6,548 nt of DNA from Treponema sp. (GTDB lineage: Bacteria; Spirochaetota; Spirochaetia; Treponematales; Breznakiellaceae), in the NCBI GenBank assembly GCA_009785545.1, contig WQWD01000140.1, forward strand, positions 1-6,548. The letters are read 5' to 3'. The stretch's first letter is position 1. Every line of letters begins with the position of its first letter. Below, one piece after another: positions 1 to 6,548 of the stretch. A program made the translations under genes and the position numbers. The notes below the pieces were generated by a model, which was given only the letters and a program-made list of their open reading frames with translations, searched no databases and was not told the DNA's origin.

Positions 1-3000
1 TCCTGACGGAGCTAACAGACGCCGTGTCTTACTTGAGTTCCGTACTCGTGACGCATTCGTTTTCTCGCCTAATGTGCCAAAGGGCTTTGGGCATATCGAA
101 TCACTATTTCTTGAATTTGACAATACCGTACCGATAATTGGCACGCCGGTAATACTACAGGGCAGCCCTTCCGACATTGGTGCGGGAAATATAGAAACTG
201 CTCTAGGCGACTATTTTGATTTTGCCGGAGGTTCGTCAATATCAGGATTTGTAACAATGCGTATCGTTGTTCAAGCGCCTGCAGGTCTTAGACATATCAG
301 ATTACGCAGCGGCGATGACAATATAGATCTTCTTGCCGCCTCAAATAACCCGGGTTTTAATAACATCGAGCCTTGGCTGAGCGCCGTAAGGCCGTTCCAG
401 AGTGACGGCGATGAATATACGCTTTTTATTCCCATAAATACAGCAGTGTTGGATAGCTCGCCTGACGCAACTCGTTTTGGAAGCGGCTTTCCGTTACTTA
501 CTTTCCCCTTCCCGCTTGAGCTTCAGCTTGCCGACAATACTGATCCTTCGCCGTTTATGGCGCAGAACAATTACATTCTGCGAATAGACAACCGTCATCC
601 GCTTGGAAGATACACAGGCTCGCTGACTGCGATTAATCACTTGCATACTATAGCAGGGCAAGCGTCGGATCATGGTCCTGGCGTAACTGTTCAGGGAATT
701 GATCGAGTGGTTGTTTTCTTCTCTCGTACTGATGGTTTGTTTGACGGTTTTGGAACTCCGCTGACATCGAATGGAACACCAAGTAATCCTTCCGCTGTCG
801 GATGGAGAACTGACATGAATGTACTCGAAGATCATGAAGGCACTGTGGCTGGAATTACCCAACAAGGAACACCTCGAGTCTTGCCATTTTTCCCCACAAA
901 TTTTGACTTGGGAGGAACAGGTATTCAGGTAAACCTTGAAGGAGCCGGTGCTTTTTCCGGAAGTTTAGGTTCTCCGCCTTTGCATAATTGGCATATAAGC
1001 AATTTTGATTTTTCCAATTTTGCTGACGGTCTGCTTTATGTAAACTATGTTATTATTGATCGTGCGGGCAATGCCACGTTTTACAGAGAAGAAATATTCC
1101 TGGCAGTAAACCGTCCGGTTATTCGGGCTGTTGAGCTTGGTACTACTATCGGATTGGGGACTACATTCTCCGCTCGAAATTTGCCGCACGGCCCGCTTGA
1201 TCCGGTAGATTCAAACTTTAGAGTACGCAACAATAATTTTACCCTAAGGCTTGATGTTACAAATCCTTTGGGTGTTCCCATAACCGGCGCTCTTTCTTAC
1301 GATATTGCCCATGTTACACGTGTATCGAATACTCCAATCCCTGCCAGCCAAATGGAGGCAGGTCGTGTATATCGGATAGCTTACAGGGGAACTTCAATCG
1401 GACTCGGAGCTGTGGATTGGGTTAATTACGGCGTTCTTGTAGATTTGTCTGTCCCTGTTGACGGAACCCTGATAAACCCTGAAGGTATTACTTTTGTTGC
1501 GACTCGTAACGGTAGCCCGGCAAACGATGGTCTTGTTTATGAATATGAAGTCCCGGCAGTTGGTCCAAGAAGGCAGGTAAACACCTGGACACCTGCGACC
1601 CAAATCAACTTTGGCAGTACTTCATTTGGTTCTGCCCCAACGTTAATAAGTGACTCTGTAAAAGTGATGCCGCCGGAAGGAGCAGGCGTAAATTATGCCT
1701 TCCAAAATGACCGCTACTTCCTTGTGAGGGTTAGCAATACGGCAACAACACCGCATATCACTAGTGCGGCCCTTGTAAGAGTTGACGTTCACAATATTGA
1801 TTCAAGGCCTCCTGTACTGAACATAGCTGATTTTGGATACAGAGCGGTTGGTAGCATAGGCAACACGCCGATTCAAAACTTTGCGGACAGAGATATCTTG
1901 CGGCTTGGCGAGACTGCCGCCGAGTATAACATGAATATTGTTATGGCACCCAATGGAGAAAGAAGAGGTTATGTGCAATACCATTGGCACGGCGACACCC
2001 CAAGGGCAGATGTCAGCGGAAGGATAATTTTCCGGGGCATGGCAGCAGATAACAACCGTATTACCGGAATGTCGGTAACAATCGGCGGTGTTACAACTCA
2101 ATTGGCAACATGGGGTACAGACGGACTTGTCCGAGAGGCAAGCTTAGGCAGCGTCCAGGCAATGGGAAATGACGGTTCTACAGATCAGTTTGGTTTTGAT
2201 GTTTCCTATCAGACAAACACGCTGAATTTCAATCATGTGTTTAACTGGGAATTAGCATGGGACAGTTCAAGATTAACCGGAATGGTTGGAAATAATGTGC
2301 CCATCATTTTTACGGTAACAGATGGTGTGCAGAATACGCCTCAGACAATCAACGTGAATGTTGTTCCGTATATTACGGAAATCAGCACTCCGTTAAGTGC
2401 GGCGTTTGCGGTAAATCCGTCTGCTTTTAACCGTTCCGCAAGAGGCTGGTATCCTGTGCGTGAAAATGATTTAATAACGATCAGAGGATTTAACCTTGGA
2501 GGAGTCGGTGCTACACCGGCAGTGACCTTGGCAGGGACAAATCTTTTTATGGGAACGTCAACATCGACGCAAATTCTGGCTAATATCGGAGAAACCGCCC
2601 AATCTGGTCCTTTAGTGGTAACAATAAACGGAATTCAGTCGCTTAACAACCGCAGTAATAATGCGGCTCACTACAACCGCGAACCGAATAACCTTAACAA
2701 CAACTTGCTTACAAACGCTCGTTATATGTATGTGTGGCAGACAGGGTTTTTACTTAACGCTCCGGTACTTGATAATCCCGTTATGCAAATGAGGTATGAC
2801 GGAACCTGGAATTTAGCCTATGCCCGCTTTCACCACGGTCCTATTGGTACGGGATTGGGGACTATTAATGCCGGGCAAGTGCGTATCATGAGATCGCTTG
2901 GAACCGCCGCCAACGCCACCGCCGCTATTACTGATACCGTAGTACGGCAAGGCGGACAGAGATATGTTCATATTGGGCTGGCGACAGACGGGTTCGGAGA

Positions 3001-4369
3001 TTGGTTCGTAGCAGCTTCTAACATTGCTTCTCCTATTGACGGATTGCAAAATTTTGTTATACATACCAGAGAGGAAACAGGGATACTTAATACCGCTCCC
3101 GCTCAATCAAATTTTCATGGACTTCGCCATCGGAATTTAATACGATTGACCGGAGACCCCGAACGCATTAGAGCCCCAAGTGTTTTTGCTCAGACTCCCG
3201 GTAACGGCACTGCTCAGGGCAGTATCGCCGCAGCTTCAAGGGTTTTGGTTGGTTATTTTGACACAGTAGGCAACAATAATGCGCTGTTTTTCCGCTATGG
3301 ATTAATTGGCGGCACTAATGCAGAGATTTCTGCAACTGCCGGTTTTGGCGGTAATTTCCCAAATAATCCATCTCCGCCAAATTCCAACGACAATTTTGAT
3401 CCTGTTACCCATTTGTTTACACCGTTTATAGCGGGCGAAGACGCTGGCAGACCTCAAGTAGTGGCGCATAGCGGCACTACACACCAAGGGAGCCAGCACG
3501 TTGCTGTTGGCGCTTTGGGCAACGGGCTCCCGGTAATCGCATGGTTCGACAGGGTAAACCAAACATTGGTATTCTCTCACGGCAACTCGGCTCCTACAAC
3601 AACTCAGCTTGACTTGGCTACAAGTATTTCTGTTACCAGCACCGCTGATTGGCAAAACAACGCACGAATCATTCACTATGGCGCAGGTTCGCACGTCAGC
3701 ATGGCAATTGACGGCAATAATGTTGTTCACATTGCGTACCACGATGCTGTTAACGGCGGGCTTATGTACGCACGGATTTATCCCACCGGATCAGGCACTA
3801 GTTTAATGCCGGATATGAGTAGAATATATGTGGCAAGAGTAGACACCTTCCTTTCGGCAGGGATACGCTTGACAATTGATGTTCGCAGAGAAACTCACGG
3901 AACCTCAACTTTTTATGTGCCGTATATTTCTTATTTCCATAACACCTTTGCAGAAACCAGAAACCCGATCAGGGTTGCGTGGCTCAGACCGGATTCAAGC
4001 GGGGGAATGTCTATACGTCATGGTACATTCGGAGGCAATTTACCGTTAGGTTCAACAGCTAACCTAACGCCCGGAAGCATTGCCGCCGCAGCATTCCCTG
4101 AACACAGCTTTACCGGAGAATGGGAAATAATGACAGTGCCTGCGTATCATGTACCAACCGCTGTTGATTTTGTCGGAATCGGTGTCCCTAGAACCGGCAG
4201 ATTTTTCGCTCCGACAAACTCCGGTCAAGCGCCCAACAATGTCAGCAACTTGGCAAGAGCCGGCAGCTTTGCAACTACTCTCACAGCATTACACAGAAGC
4301 GTTCTTGTCGGTTACATGACTTTAAACAATTTTGAAGGGGCAGTACTGAAGTATAGTATTTGGGACTAA
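1..4369 (+). CDS. Giant extracellular Ig-like/IPT/beta-propeller-like protein (5' partial)
   Basis: The reading frame is open from the left edge (first full codon at base 2) to TAA at 4367-4369, giving 1455 residues with the N-terminus missing, so any signal peptide or lipobox lies outside the window. A GTG at 74 has no Shine-Dalgarno and coding sense continues upstream of it, so it is not the start. Seen: the protein is rich in Asn, Gly and Thr and in short beta-type segments, with no hydrophobic membrane span and no C-terminal sorting signal. Ig-like junctions occur near residues 192 (ILRIDNRHPLG), 366 (FLAVNRPVIRAV), 594 (VDVHNIDSRPPV) and 787 (VVPYITEI), and a DRAGN motif of bacterial Ig-like folds begins at residue 353. 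An IPT/TIG-like segment and propeller-like blades follow. Lysine occurs only three times and cysteine never. Inferred: an exported adhesin-like or carbohydrate/host-contact protein. No catalytic motif is recognised and the exact function is unknown. The gene ends 29 bases before a strong terminator hairpin. Confidence 0.92.
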   Translation, partial: PDGANRRRVLLEFRTRDAFVFSPNVPKGFGHIESLFLEFDNTVPIIGTPVILQGSPSDIGAGNIETALGDYFDFAGGSSISGFVTMRIVVQAPAGLRHIRLRSGDDNIDLLAASNNPGFNNIEPWLSAVRPFQSDGDEYTLFIPINTAVLDSSPDATRFGSGFPLLTFPFPLELQLADNTDPSPFMAQNNYILRIDNRHPLGRYTGSLTAINHLHTIAGQASDHGPGVTVQGIDRVVVFFSRTDGLFDGFGTPLTSNGTPSNPSAVGWRTDMNVLEDHEGTVAGITQQGTPRVLPFFPTNFDLGGTGIQVNLEGAGAFSGSLGSPPLHNWHISNFDFSNFADGLLYVNYVIIDRAGNATFYREEIFLAVNRPVIRAVELGTTIGLGTTFSARNLPHGPLDPVDSNFRVRNNNFTLRLDVTNPLGVPITGALSYDIAHVTRVSNTPIPASQMEAGRVYRIAYRGTSIGLGAVDWVNYGVLVDLSVPVDGTLINPEGITFVATRNGSPANDGLVYEYEVPAVGPRRQVNTWTPATQINFGSTSFGSAPTLISDSVKVMPPEGAGVNYAFQNDRYFLVRVSNTATTPHITSAALVRVDVHNIDSRPPVLNIADFGYRAVGSIGNTPIQNFADRDILRLGETAAEYNMNIVMAPNGERRGYVQYHWHGDTPRADVSGRIIFRGMAADNNRITGMSVTIGGVTTQLATWGTDGLVREASLGSVQAMGNDGSTDQFGFDVSYQTNTLNFNHVFNWELAWDSSRLTGMVGNNVPIIFTVTDGVQNTPQTINVNVVPYITEISTPLSAAFAVNPSAFNRSARGWYPVRENDLITIRGFNLGGVGATPAVTLAGTNLFMGTSTSTQILANIGETAQSGPLVVTINGIQSLNNRSNNAAHYNREPNNLNNNLLTNARYMYVWQTGFLLNAPVLDNPVMQMRYDGTWNLAYARFHHGPIGTGLGTINAGQVRIMRSLGTAANATAAITDTVVRQGGQRYVHIGLATDGFGDWFVAASNIASPIDGLQNFVIHTREETGILNTAPAQSNFHGLRHRNLIRLTGDPERIRAPSVFAQTPGNGTAQGSIAAASRVLVGYFDTVGNNNALFFRYGLIGGTNAEISATAGFGGNFPNNPSPPNSNDNFDPVTHLFTPFIAGEDAGRPQVVAHSGTTHQGSQHVAVGALGNGLPVIAWFDRVNQTLVFSHGNSAPTTTQLDLATSISVTSTADWQNNARIIHYGAGSHVSMAIDGNNVVHIAYHDAVNGGLMYARIYPTGSGTSLMPDMSRIYVARVDTFLSAGIRLTIDVRRETHGTSTFYVPYISYFHNTFAETRNPIRVAWLRPDSSGGMSIRHGTFGGNLPLGSTANLTPGSIAAAAFPEHSFTGEWEIMTVPAYHVPTAVDFVGIGVPRTGRFFAPTNSGQAPNNVSNLARAGSFATTLTALHRSVLVGYMTLNNFEGAVLKYSIWD
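2360..2650 (+). other. IPT/TIG-like domain segment within the giant protein
   Basis: Residues about 787-883 of the visible protein start with VVPYITEI and contain NPSAFNRSARGWYPVRE, then LITIRGFNLGG, a short strand with AVTLAGTNLF, and SGPLVVTINGIQSLNN. The order (hydrophobic strand, a 'G-x-x-F/L' turn, a 'V-x-L-x-G' strand, then 'G-x-L-x-V-x-x-x-G') is that of IPT/TIG immunoglobulin-like folds of surface proteins. It is followed by an Asn-rich stretch and a YMYVWQTGFLLN strand leading into the C-terminal repeat block. The domain call rests on motif reading alone, without a profile match. Confidence 0.5.
2783..4366 (+). repeat. C-terminal beta-propeller-like blade repeats (protein level)
   Basis: The last ~530 residues hold degenerate units of the form 'hydrophobic strand, short turn, (I/V)-(A/G)-(Y/W)-x-D, short turn, L-x-(Y/F)'. 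Examples: MQMRYDGTWNLAYARF (residue 928), RYVHIGLATDGFGDWF (987), RVLVGYFDTVGNNNALFFRYG (1080), HVAVGALGNGLPVIAWFD ending in TLVFSHG (from 1163), HVSMAIDGNNVVHIAYHD ending in GLMYAR (from 1231), a strand pair with VPYISYFHN and IRVAWLRPD (from ~1287), and SVLVGYMTLNNFEGAVLKYSIWD at the C-terminus (from ~1432). Spacing is irregular (56-144 residues), with Asn/Gly/Ser-rich insertions between units. This resembles BNR/sialidase-type propellers in strand pattern, but no canonical S-x-D-x-G-x-x-W Asp-box was found. Confidence 0.45.
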
Positions 4370-4398
4370 GCCATCGATATTGAAATATGTAAAGCATG

Positions 4399-4440
4399 AA
4401 GGACACGGAGTAATCAACCACCCCGTGTCCTTTGTTTTTG
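4399..4440 (+). terminator. Rho-independent terminator of the giant gene
   Basis: A perfect 10-bp stem, AAGGACACGG (4399-4408) with CCGTGTCCTT (4423-4432), encloses a 14-base loop and runs into a T-rich tail (tttgtttttg, 4431-4440). It lies 29 bases after the stop codon of the giant gene. In the opposite direction the same hairpin is followed by TTCATGCTTTAC, which is a poor U-tract, so termination of ispE from the other side would be weaker. Confidence 0.9.
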
Positions 4441-4448
4441 TGTCAAGT

Positions 4449-5330
4449 TTAAACAAATGCGTTTGTTGCAGTTTGCGCAAACTTCCAAATCTTGCGCAAG
4501 GATTCTGCGGCTTTTTCTGCCTGTTCTTTCTTGGCAAAAACCCCAAAACAAGTAGACCCCGCCCCTGAAAGCCCGGCAAACTCGGCTCCTAAATTTTGCA
4601 AGCTTGAAATTATTGTATTGTAAATATTTTTTTCTGTTTTCGGAAAAATATCTAAAAAATCATTTCTAAATTTTTCCCATCGAAATAACTCTCCACGCTC
4701 TCTGTTAATCTCCGTCTCCTCTGTGTAAAACCTCTTTGATTGCTCTCTATGCTCATCAAACAGGCGGTACGCTGCCGCAGTATGACTTGGAAAACCGGGG
4801 TTAACAAGTGTCAAAAAAAGAGAAGGAGCTTCAACTGCCTCGATATGTTCGCCTCGCCCGGTTACCCATGCCGCAGGAGTTTCGTGGAGAAAAAAAGGAA
4901 CATCGCTGCCCAATGCCGCCCCCAATTCAAAGAGGCTTTCCCTCTCCAATGGAAAACCGGCAAGTTTGTTCAAAACAAGCAAGGCAGATGCCGCATTGGA
5001 AGAACCGCCGCCAAGGCCGCTGCCAAGAGGGATGCGCTTTTCTACTGTTATTTTAAACCCCCGATTAAAGCCGGTTTTTTCTCTGAAAAGAGAGATTGCT
5101 TTAAATATGATGTTATCCCGCAAAGGTACATCGCAAGATTGCCCCTTCATGGTAATTTCAATCACATTTTCCTCATGGGTAGGTGAAAAATGCAGAGAGT
5201 CACCAAAGTTTACGGCAAAAAAGAGGCTTTCGAGGTTGTGAAATCCGTCAGAACGCTTGTTTTTTATCACCAAATGCAGGTTCACCTTAGCAGGGGCAAA
5301 AATTGTCAGGTCTTTAAGTAATTCGCTCAT
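4449..5330 (-). CDS. ispE: 4-diphosphocytidyl-2-C-methyl-D-erythritol kinase (IspE)
   Basis: IspE is a cytosolic GHMP-family kinase that uses ATP to phosphorylate the 2-hydroxyl of CDP-methylerythritol in the MEP route to isoprenoid precursors. Seen, numbering from the ATG at 5330: PAKVNLHL near residues 13-20 with the substrate-site Lys15; DGFHNL at 28-33 (DGYH in most relatives); the ATP-binding motif PLGSGLGGGSSNAASAL at 101-117; SDVPFF at 142-147 with the probable catalytic Asp143; a conserved Asn in RNDF at 222-225; and the C-terminal LSGAGSTCFG loop at 254-263. The length of 293 aa is normal for the family. The frame also opens to a TTG at 5357 (302 aa), but neither start has a convincing ribosome binding site. 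ATG is preferred because the family normally begins about ten residues before the PAK motif. The gene converges on the giant gene and diverges from yifB, so it is probably transcribed alone here. All key residues are intact. Confidence 0.95.
   Translation of the reverse strand: MSELLKDLTIFAPAKVNLHLVIKNKRSDGFHNLESLFFAVNFGDSLHFSPTHEENVIEITMKGQSCDVPLRDNIIFKAISLFREKTGFNRGFKITVEKRIPLGSGLGGGSSNAASALLVLNKLAGFPLERESLFELGAALGSDVPFFLHETPAAWVTGRGEHIEAVEAPSLFLTLVNPGFPSHTAAAYRLFDEHREQSKRFYTEETEINRERGELFRWEKFRNDFLDIFPKTEKNIYNTIISSLQNLGAEFAGLSGAGSTCFGVFAKKEQAEKAAESLRKIWKFAQTATNAFV
4452..4500. repeat. Three consecutive palindromes at the 3' end of ispE
   Basis: AACAAA-TGCG-TTTGTT (4452-4467), the perfect palindrome GTTTGCGCAAAC (4471-4482) and the perfect palindrome CTTGCGCAAG (4491-4500) lie in a row with centres 17 and 19 bases apart. 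The last two share the self-complementary core TTGCGCAA. They fall within the last ~17 codons of ispE, the least conserved part of the protein. In the ispE transcript the two TTGCGCAA copies could also pair with each other, but no U-tract follows, so this is not a standard terminator. Confidence 0.6.
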
Positions 5331-5335
5331 ATTAC

Positions 5336-5364
5336 AAGTTATCACAAAATCACTCAAATTGCAA
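5336..5364 (-). promoter_or_regulatory. Candidate sigma-70-type promoter for ispE
   Basis: On the - strand TTGCAA (5364-5359) and TAACTT (5341-5336) are separated by 17 bases. The expected transcription start, six to eight bases beyond the -10 box, would fall on or next to the A of the ATG at 5330, giving an essentially leaderless message. A TTGACC further upstream (5395-5390) is a better -35 match but has only T-runs at the -10 distance. This is a weak, motif-only call. Confidence 0.25.
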
Positions 5365-5437
5365 AAAAAACAAAAAATTTTTCAGTTTCGGTCAAGCACC
5401 ACGCATATCTAACCCATTAATAAGTATAAAAAAACAC

Positions 5438-5442
5438 AGGAG
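5438..5442 (+). promoter_or_regulatory. Ribosome binding site of yifB
   Basis: AGGAG lies six bases before the ATG at 5449. This spacing selects that start over the in-frame ATGs at 5458 and 5467. Confidence 0.85.
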
Positions 5443-5448
5443 CGTAAT

Positions 5449-6548
5449 ATGAGTGTAATGGCTTATATGCCCTATGGGGCAGGCGGAATTATTATCCGGG
5501 TTGAGACGGATATACGGAGAGGGATTCCAGGCGTCGATATTTCGGGGCTTGCGGAAGGAGCTGTCAGAGAGGCGAGGGAACGTGTGCGGGCGGCATTTCG
5601 GAATTCAGGGTTTTGTTTTCCGCAAGATAGGATTTTGATCAATTTGGCTCCGGCAGGGCTGAAAAAAGACGGAGCATCGCTTGACTTGCCGATAGCGCTT
5701 TCGGTGATGGCGGCTGCGGGTATTGCGCCTGTTTCTGGCGATTTGCTTGTGATGGGAGAGCTAGAGCTTTCCGGAAAGATACGCCCTGTACGTGGTGTGC
5801 TTGCGGCAATTGTGGCAGGGCTGGCAGAGGGCATTACAGAATTCATTGTTCCCGCAGAAAACGCAGGAGAAGCGGCAATCCTTGCATCTTCGGGAAGCCT
5901 CGCAGAAAAGGGAGCGCGTTTTGTTGCGGCGGAAAATTTACAAAGTGCTGTTGCCGCTTTGTTTATCAGAGAAGAACAAGGCACTCTGCCGGCTTCATTG
6001 GAATCGGCACTTTCGCAAAATACTCACGGCAGTTTTGAAAGCAATTTCGGAGGCGATTTTGAAGGCGACTTCGCCAATGTCCGGGGGCAGCCAATTTACA
6101 AAAGGGCGCTGGAAATTGCCGCAGCCGGCGGACACAACGTATTGGCATTCGGGCCTCCCGGTGCGGGAAAAACAATGCTCGCCAGAAGGCTTCCTTCGAT
6201 AATGGCTCCGCTTACTCCCGAAGAGGCCGTTGAAGTAACACGGCTTTACAGCCTTGCCGGGCCGTTTTCGGCTAACAACGAAAACAATTCTTATCGGTTT
6301 ATAGACAGCCTTATCACGAAAGCGCCGTTTCGCGCTCCGCACCATTCAGCGAGCGCTGAAGGTATACTTGGCGGCGGCAGAATACCTCGACCCGGGGAAA
6401 TCAGTCTTGCTCACTTTGGAGTGCTTTTCCTTGACGAAGCGCCGGAGTTCAGAAGCAATGTATTACAAGCACTCCGGGAGCCGCTGGAAGACAGAGTGAT
6501 CAGCATTGTCAGAGCAGAAGGCCCGATGCGTCTTCCTGCGGAATTTCA
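5449..6548 (+). CDS. yifB: YifB/ComM-family Mg-chelatase-like AAA+ ATPase (3' partial)
   Basis: The frame starts at an ATG behind a good AGGAG site and runs without a stop off the right edge, giving 366 codons of a protein usually about 500 residues long. Seen: an N-terminal ChlI-type (Lon S5-like fold) domain with RGIPGVDISGLAEGAV (24-39), REARERVRAAFRNSGF (40-55) and ILINLAPAGLKKDG (62-75); a linker at about 175-205; RALEIAAAGGHNVL (219-232); Walker A GPPGAGKT at 235-242; FRAPHHSASAEGILGGG (294-310); PGEISLAHFGVLFLDEAPEF (315-334) with Walker B VLFLDE at 325-330; and LREPLEDRV (342-350). The C-terminal Mg_chelatase_C domain lies beyond the window. Known: ComM of Vibrio is a hexameric helicase aiding branch migration of incoming DNA during transformation, yet the family is widespread in bacteria not known to be competent, so the role here is unproven. 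The gene is divergent from ispE, and its linker carries an unusual tetrapeptide repeat. Confidence 0.96.
   Translation, partial: MSVMAYMPYGAGGIIIRVETDIRRGIPGVDISGLAEGAVREARERVRAAFRNSGFCFPQDRILINLAPAGLKKDGASLDLPIALSVMAAAGIAPVSGDLLVMGELELSGKIRPVRGVLAAIVAGLAEGITEFIVPAENAGEAAILASSGSLAEKGARFVAAENLQSAVAALFIREEQGTLPASLESALSQNTHGSFESNFGGDFEGDFANVRGQPIYKRALEIAAAGGHNVLAFGPPGAGKTMLARRLPSIMAPLTPEEAVEVTRLYSLAGPFSANNENNSYRFIDSLITKAPFRAPHHSASAEGILGGGRIPRPGEISLAHFGVLFLDEAPEFRSNVLQALREPLEDRVISIVRAEGPMRLPAEF
6031..6078 (+). repeat. Four degenerate 12-bp units in the YifB linker
   Basis: Four consecutive 12-base units, agttttgaaagc, aatttcggaggc, gattttgaaggc and gacttcgccaat, encode SFES-NFGG-DFEG-DFAN (YifB residues 195-210). 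Unit 3 matches units 1 and 2 at 9 of 12 bases each. The last unit merges into the conserved DFA(D/N)V(K/R)GQ lead-in to the AAA+ domain, suggesting the repeat grew from that motif by local duplication. Confidence 0.6.

Larger units (their letters stand above)
5331..5448. promoter_or_regulatory. A/T-rich divergent intergenic region between ispE and yifB
   Basis: These 118 bases must hold the promoters of both divergent genes unless the TTG at 5357 is the ispE start, which would leave 91. The region contains an A8 run (5363-5370), then A6T5 (5372-5382), of the kind that bends DNA or acts as an UP element. On the + strand a TATAAA at 5425-5430 resembles a -10 box, but it lies too close to the yifB ribosome binding site and has no matching -35, so no yifB promoter can be assigned. 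No riboswitch-like structure was seen. Confidence 0.4.

Noticed and set aside
74..76. GTG as the start of the giant gene
   Set aside because: The frame stays open to the left edge with protein-like sequence, and nothing resembling a Shine-Dalgarno precedes the GTG.
1151..2864. 13-base direct repeat GGATTGGGGACTA at 1151-1163 and 2852-2864
   Set aside because: It is too short and isolated, and both copies encode short Gly/Leu/Thr stretches. There is no flanking similarity to suggest a duplication or mobile element.
3302..3742. 146-codon open frame on the - strand inside the giant gene
   Set aside because: It lies wholly antisense to a well-supported coding frame, has no recognisable motif and no ribosome binding site, and its Cys/Arg-rich translation is typical of an antisense shadow. 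The same applies to the other - strand frames between 69 and 3106.
4380..4568. Short + strand frame starting in the convergent gap
   Set aside because: It would begin with TTG without a ribosome binding site, read through the terminator hairpin and lie antisense to ispE.
4740..5241. Lys/Arg-rich + strand frames opposite ispE
   Set aside because: They are antisense to the intact, motif-complete ispE. Their basic composition comes from the complement of Leu/Phe/Ser codons.
5472..5984. 170-codon - strand frame rich in Ala, Ser and Pro
   Set aside because: It is antisense to the conserved N-terminal domain of YifB, and its composition is the mirror of the YifB codons. The overlapping frames at 5792-6202 (+) and 5966-6345 (-) fail for the same reason.
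5449..6548. Magnesium chelatase subunit of chlorophyll synthesis
   Set aside because: The N-terminal Lon-like ChlI domain and the RERVRAAFRNSGF and PHHSAS motifs are those of YifB/ComM, not of BchI/ChlI chelatase subunits.
1..6548. Defence system, prophage, integrated element or other new multi-gene system
   Set aside because: Only three genes are present, in convergent and divergent order, two of them standard housekeeping families. No integrase, transposase, attachment site, toxin-antitoxin pair or CRISPR-like array was seen.

Overview
The window looks like a chromosomal segment of a free-living or gut-associated bacterium, most likely a spirochaete of the Treponema type. The layout and the style of the giant extracellular protein suggest this: Ig-like units, a segment with NPSAFNRSA and GWYPVRE, and a spirochaete-like YifB. 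That assignment is inference from recalled family resemblance, not from a search. There are no tRNA or rRNA genes, insertion sequences, CRISPR arrays or phage genes.

Layout. (1) Bases 1-4369, + strand: the 3' part of one very large gene, open at the left edge. It encodes at least 1455 residues of beta-rich, repetitive, presumably exported protein. Tandem Ig-like units come first, then an IPT/TIG-like segment, then a C-terminal block that reads like beta-propeller blades. (2) Bases 4370-4448: a short convergent intergenic gap with one strong intrinsic terminator. (3) Bases 4449-5330 (possibly to 5357), - strand: ispE, the CDP-ME kinase of the MEP isoprenoid pathway. (4) Bases 5331-5448: an A/T-rich divergent intergenic region. 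(5) Bases 5449-6548, + strand: the first 366 codons of a YifB/ComM Mg-chelatase-like AAA+ ATPase, cut by the right edge.

The three genes do not form an operon. The giant gene and ispE converge, while ispE and yifB diverge. ispE is housekeeping metabolism, YifB/ComM is a DNA-associated helicase family, and the giant protein is probably a cell-surface or secreted factor, so no shared pathway is evident.

No new multi-gene system is visible. The points most worth a second look are the architecture and extreme composition of the giant protein (three lysines and no cysteine in 1455 residues), three consecutive palindromes in the last codons of ispE, a possibly leaderless ispE start, and a four-unit 12-bp repeat in the YifB linker.
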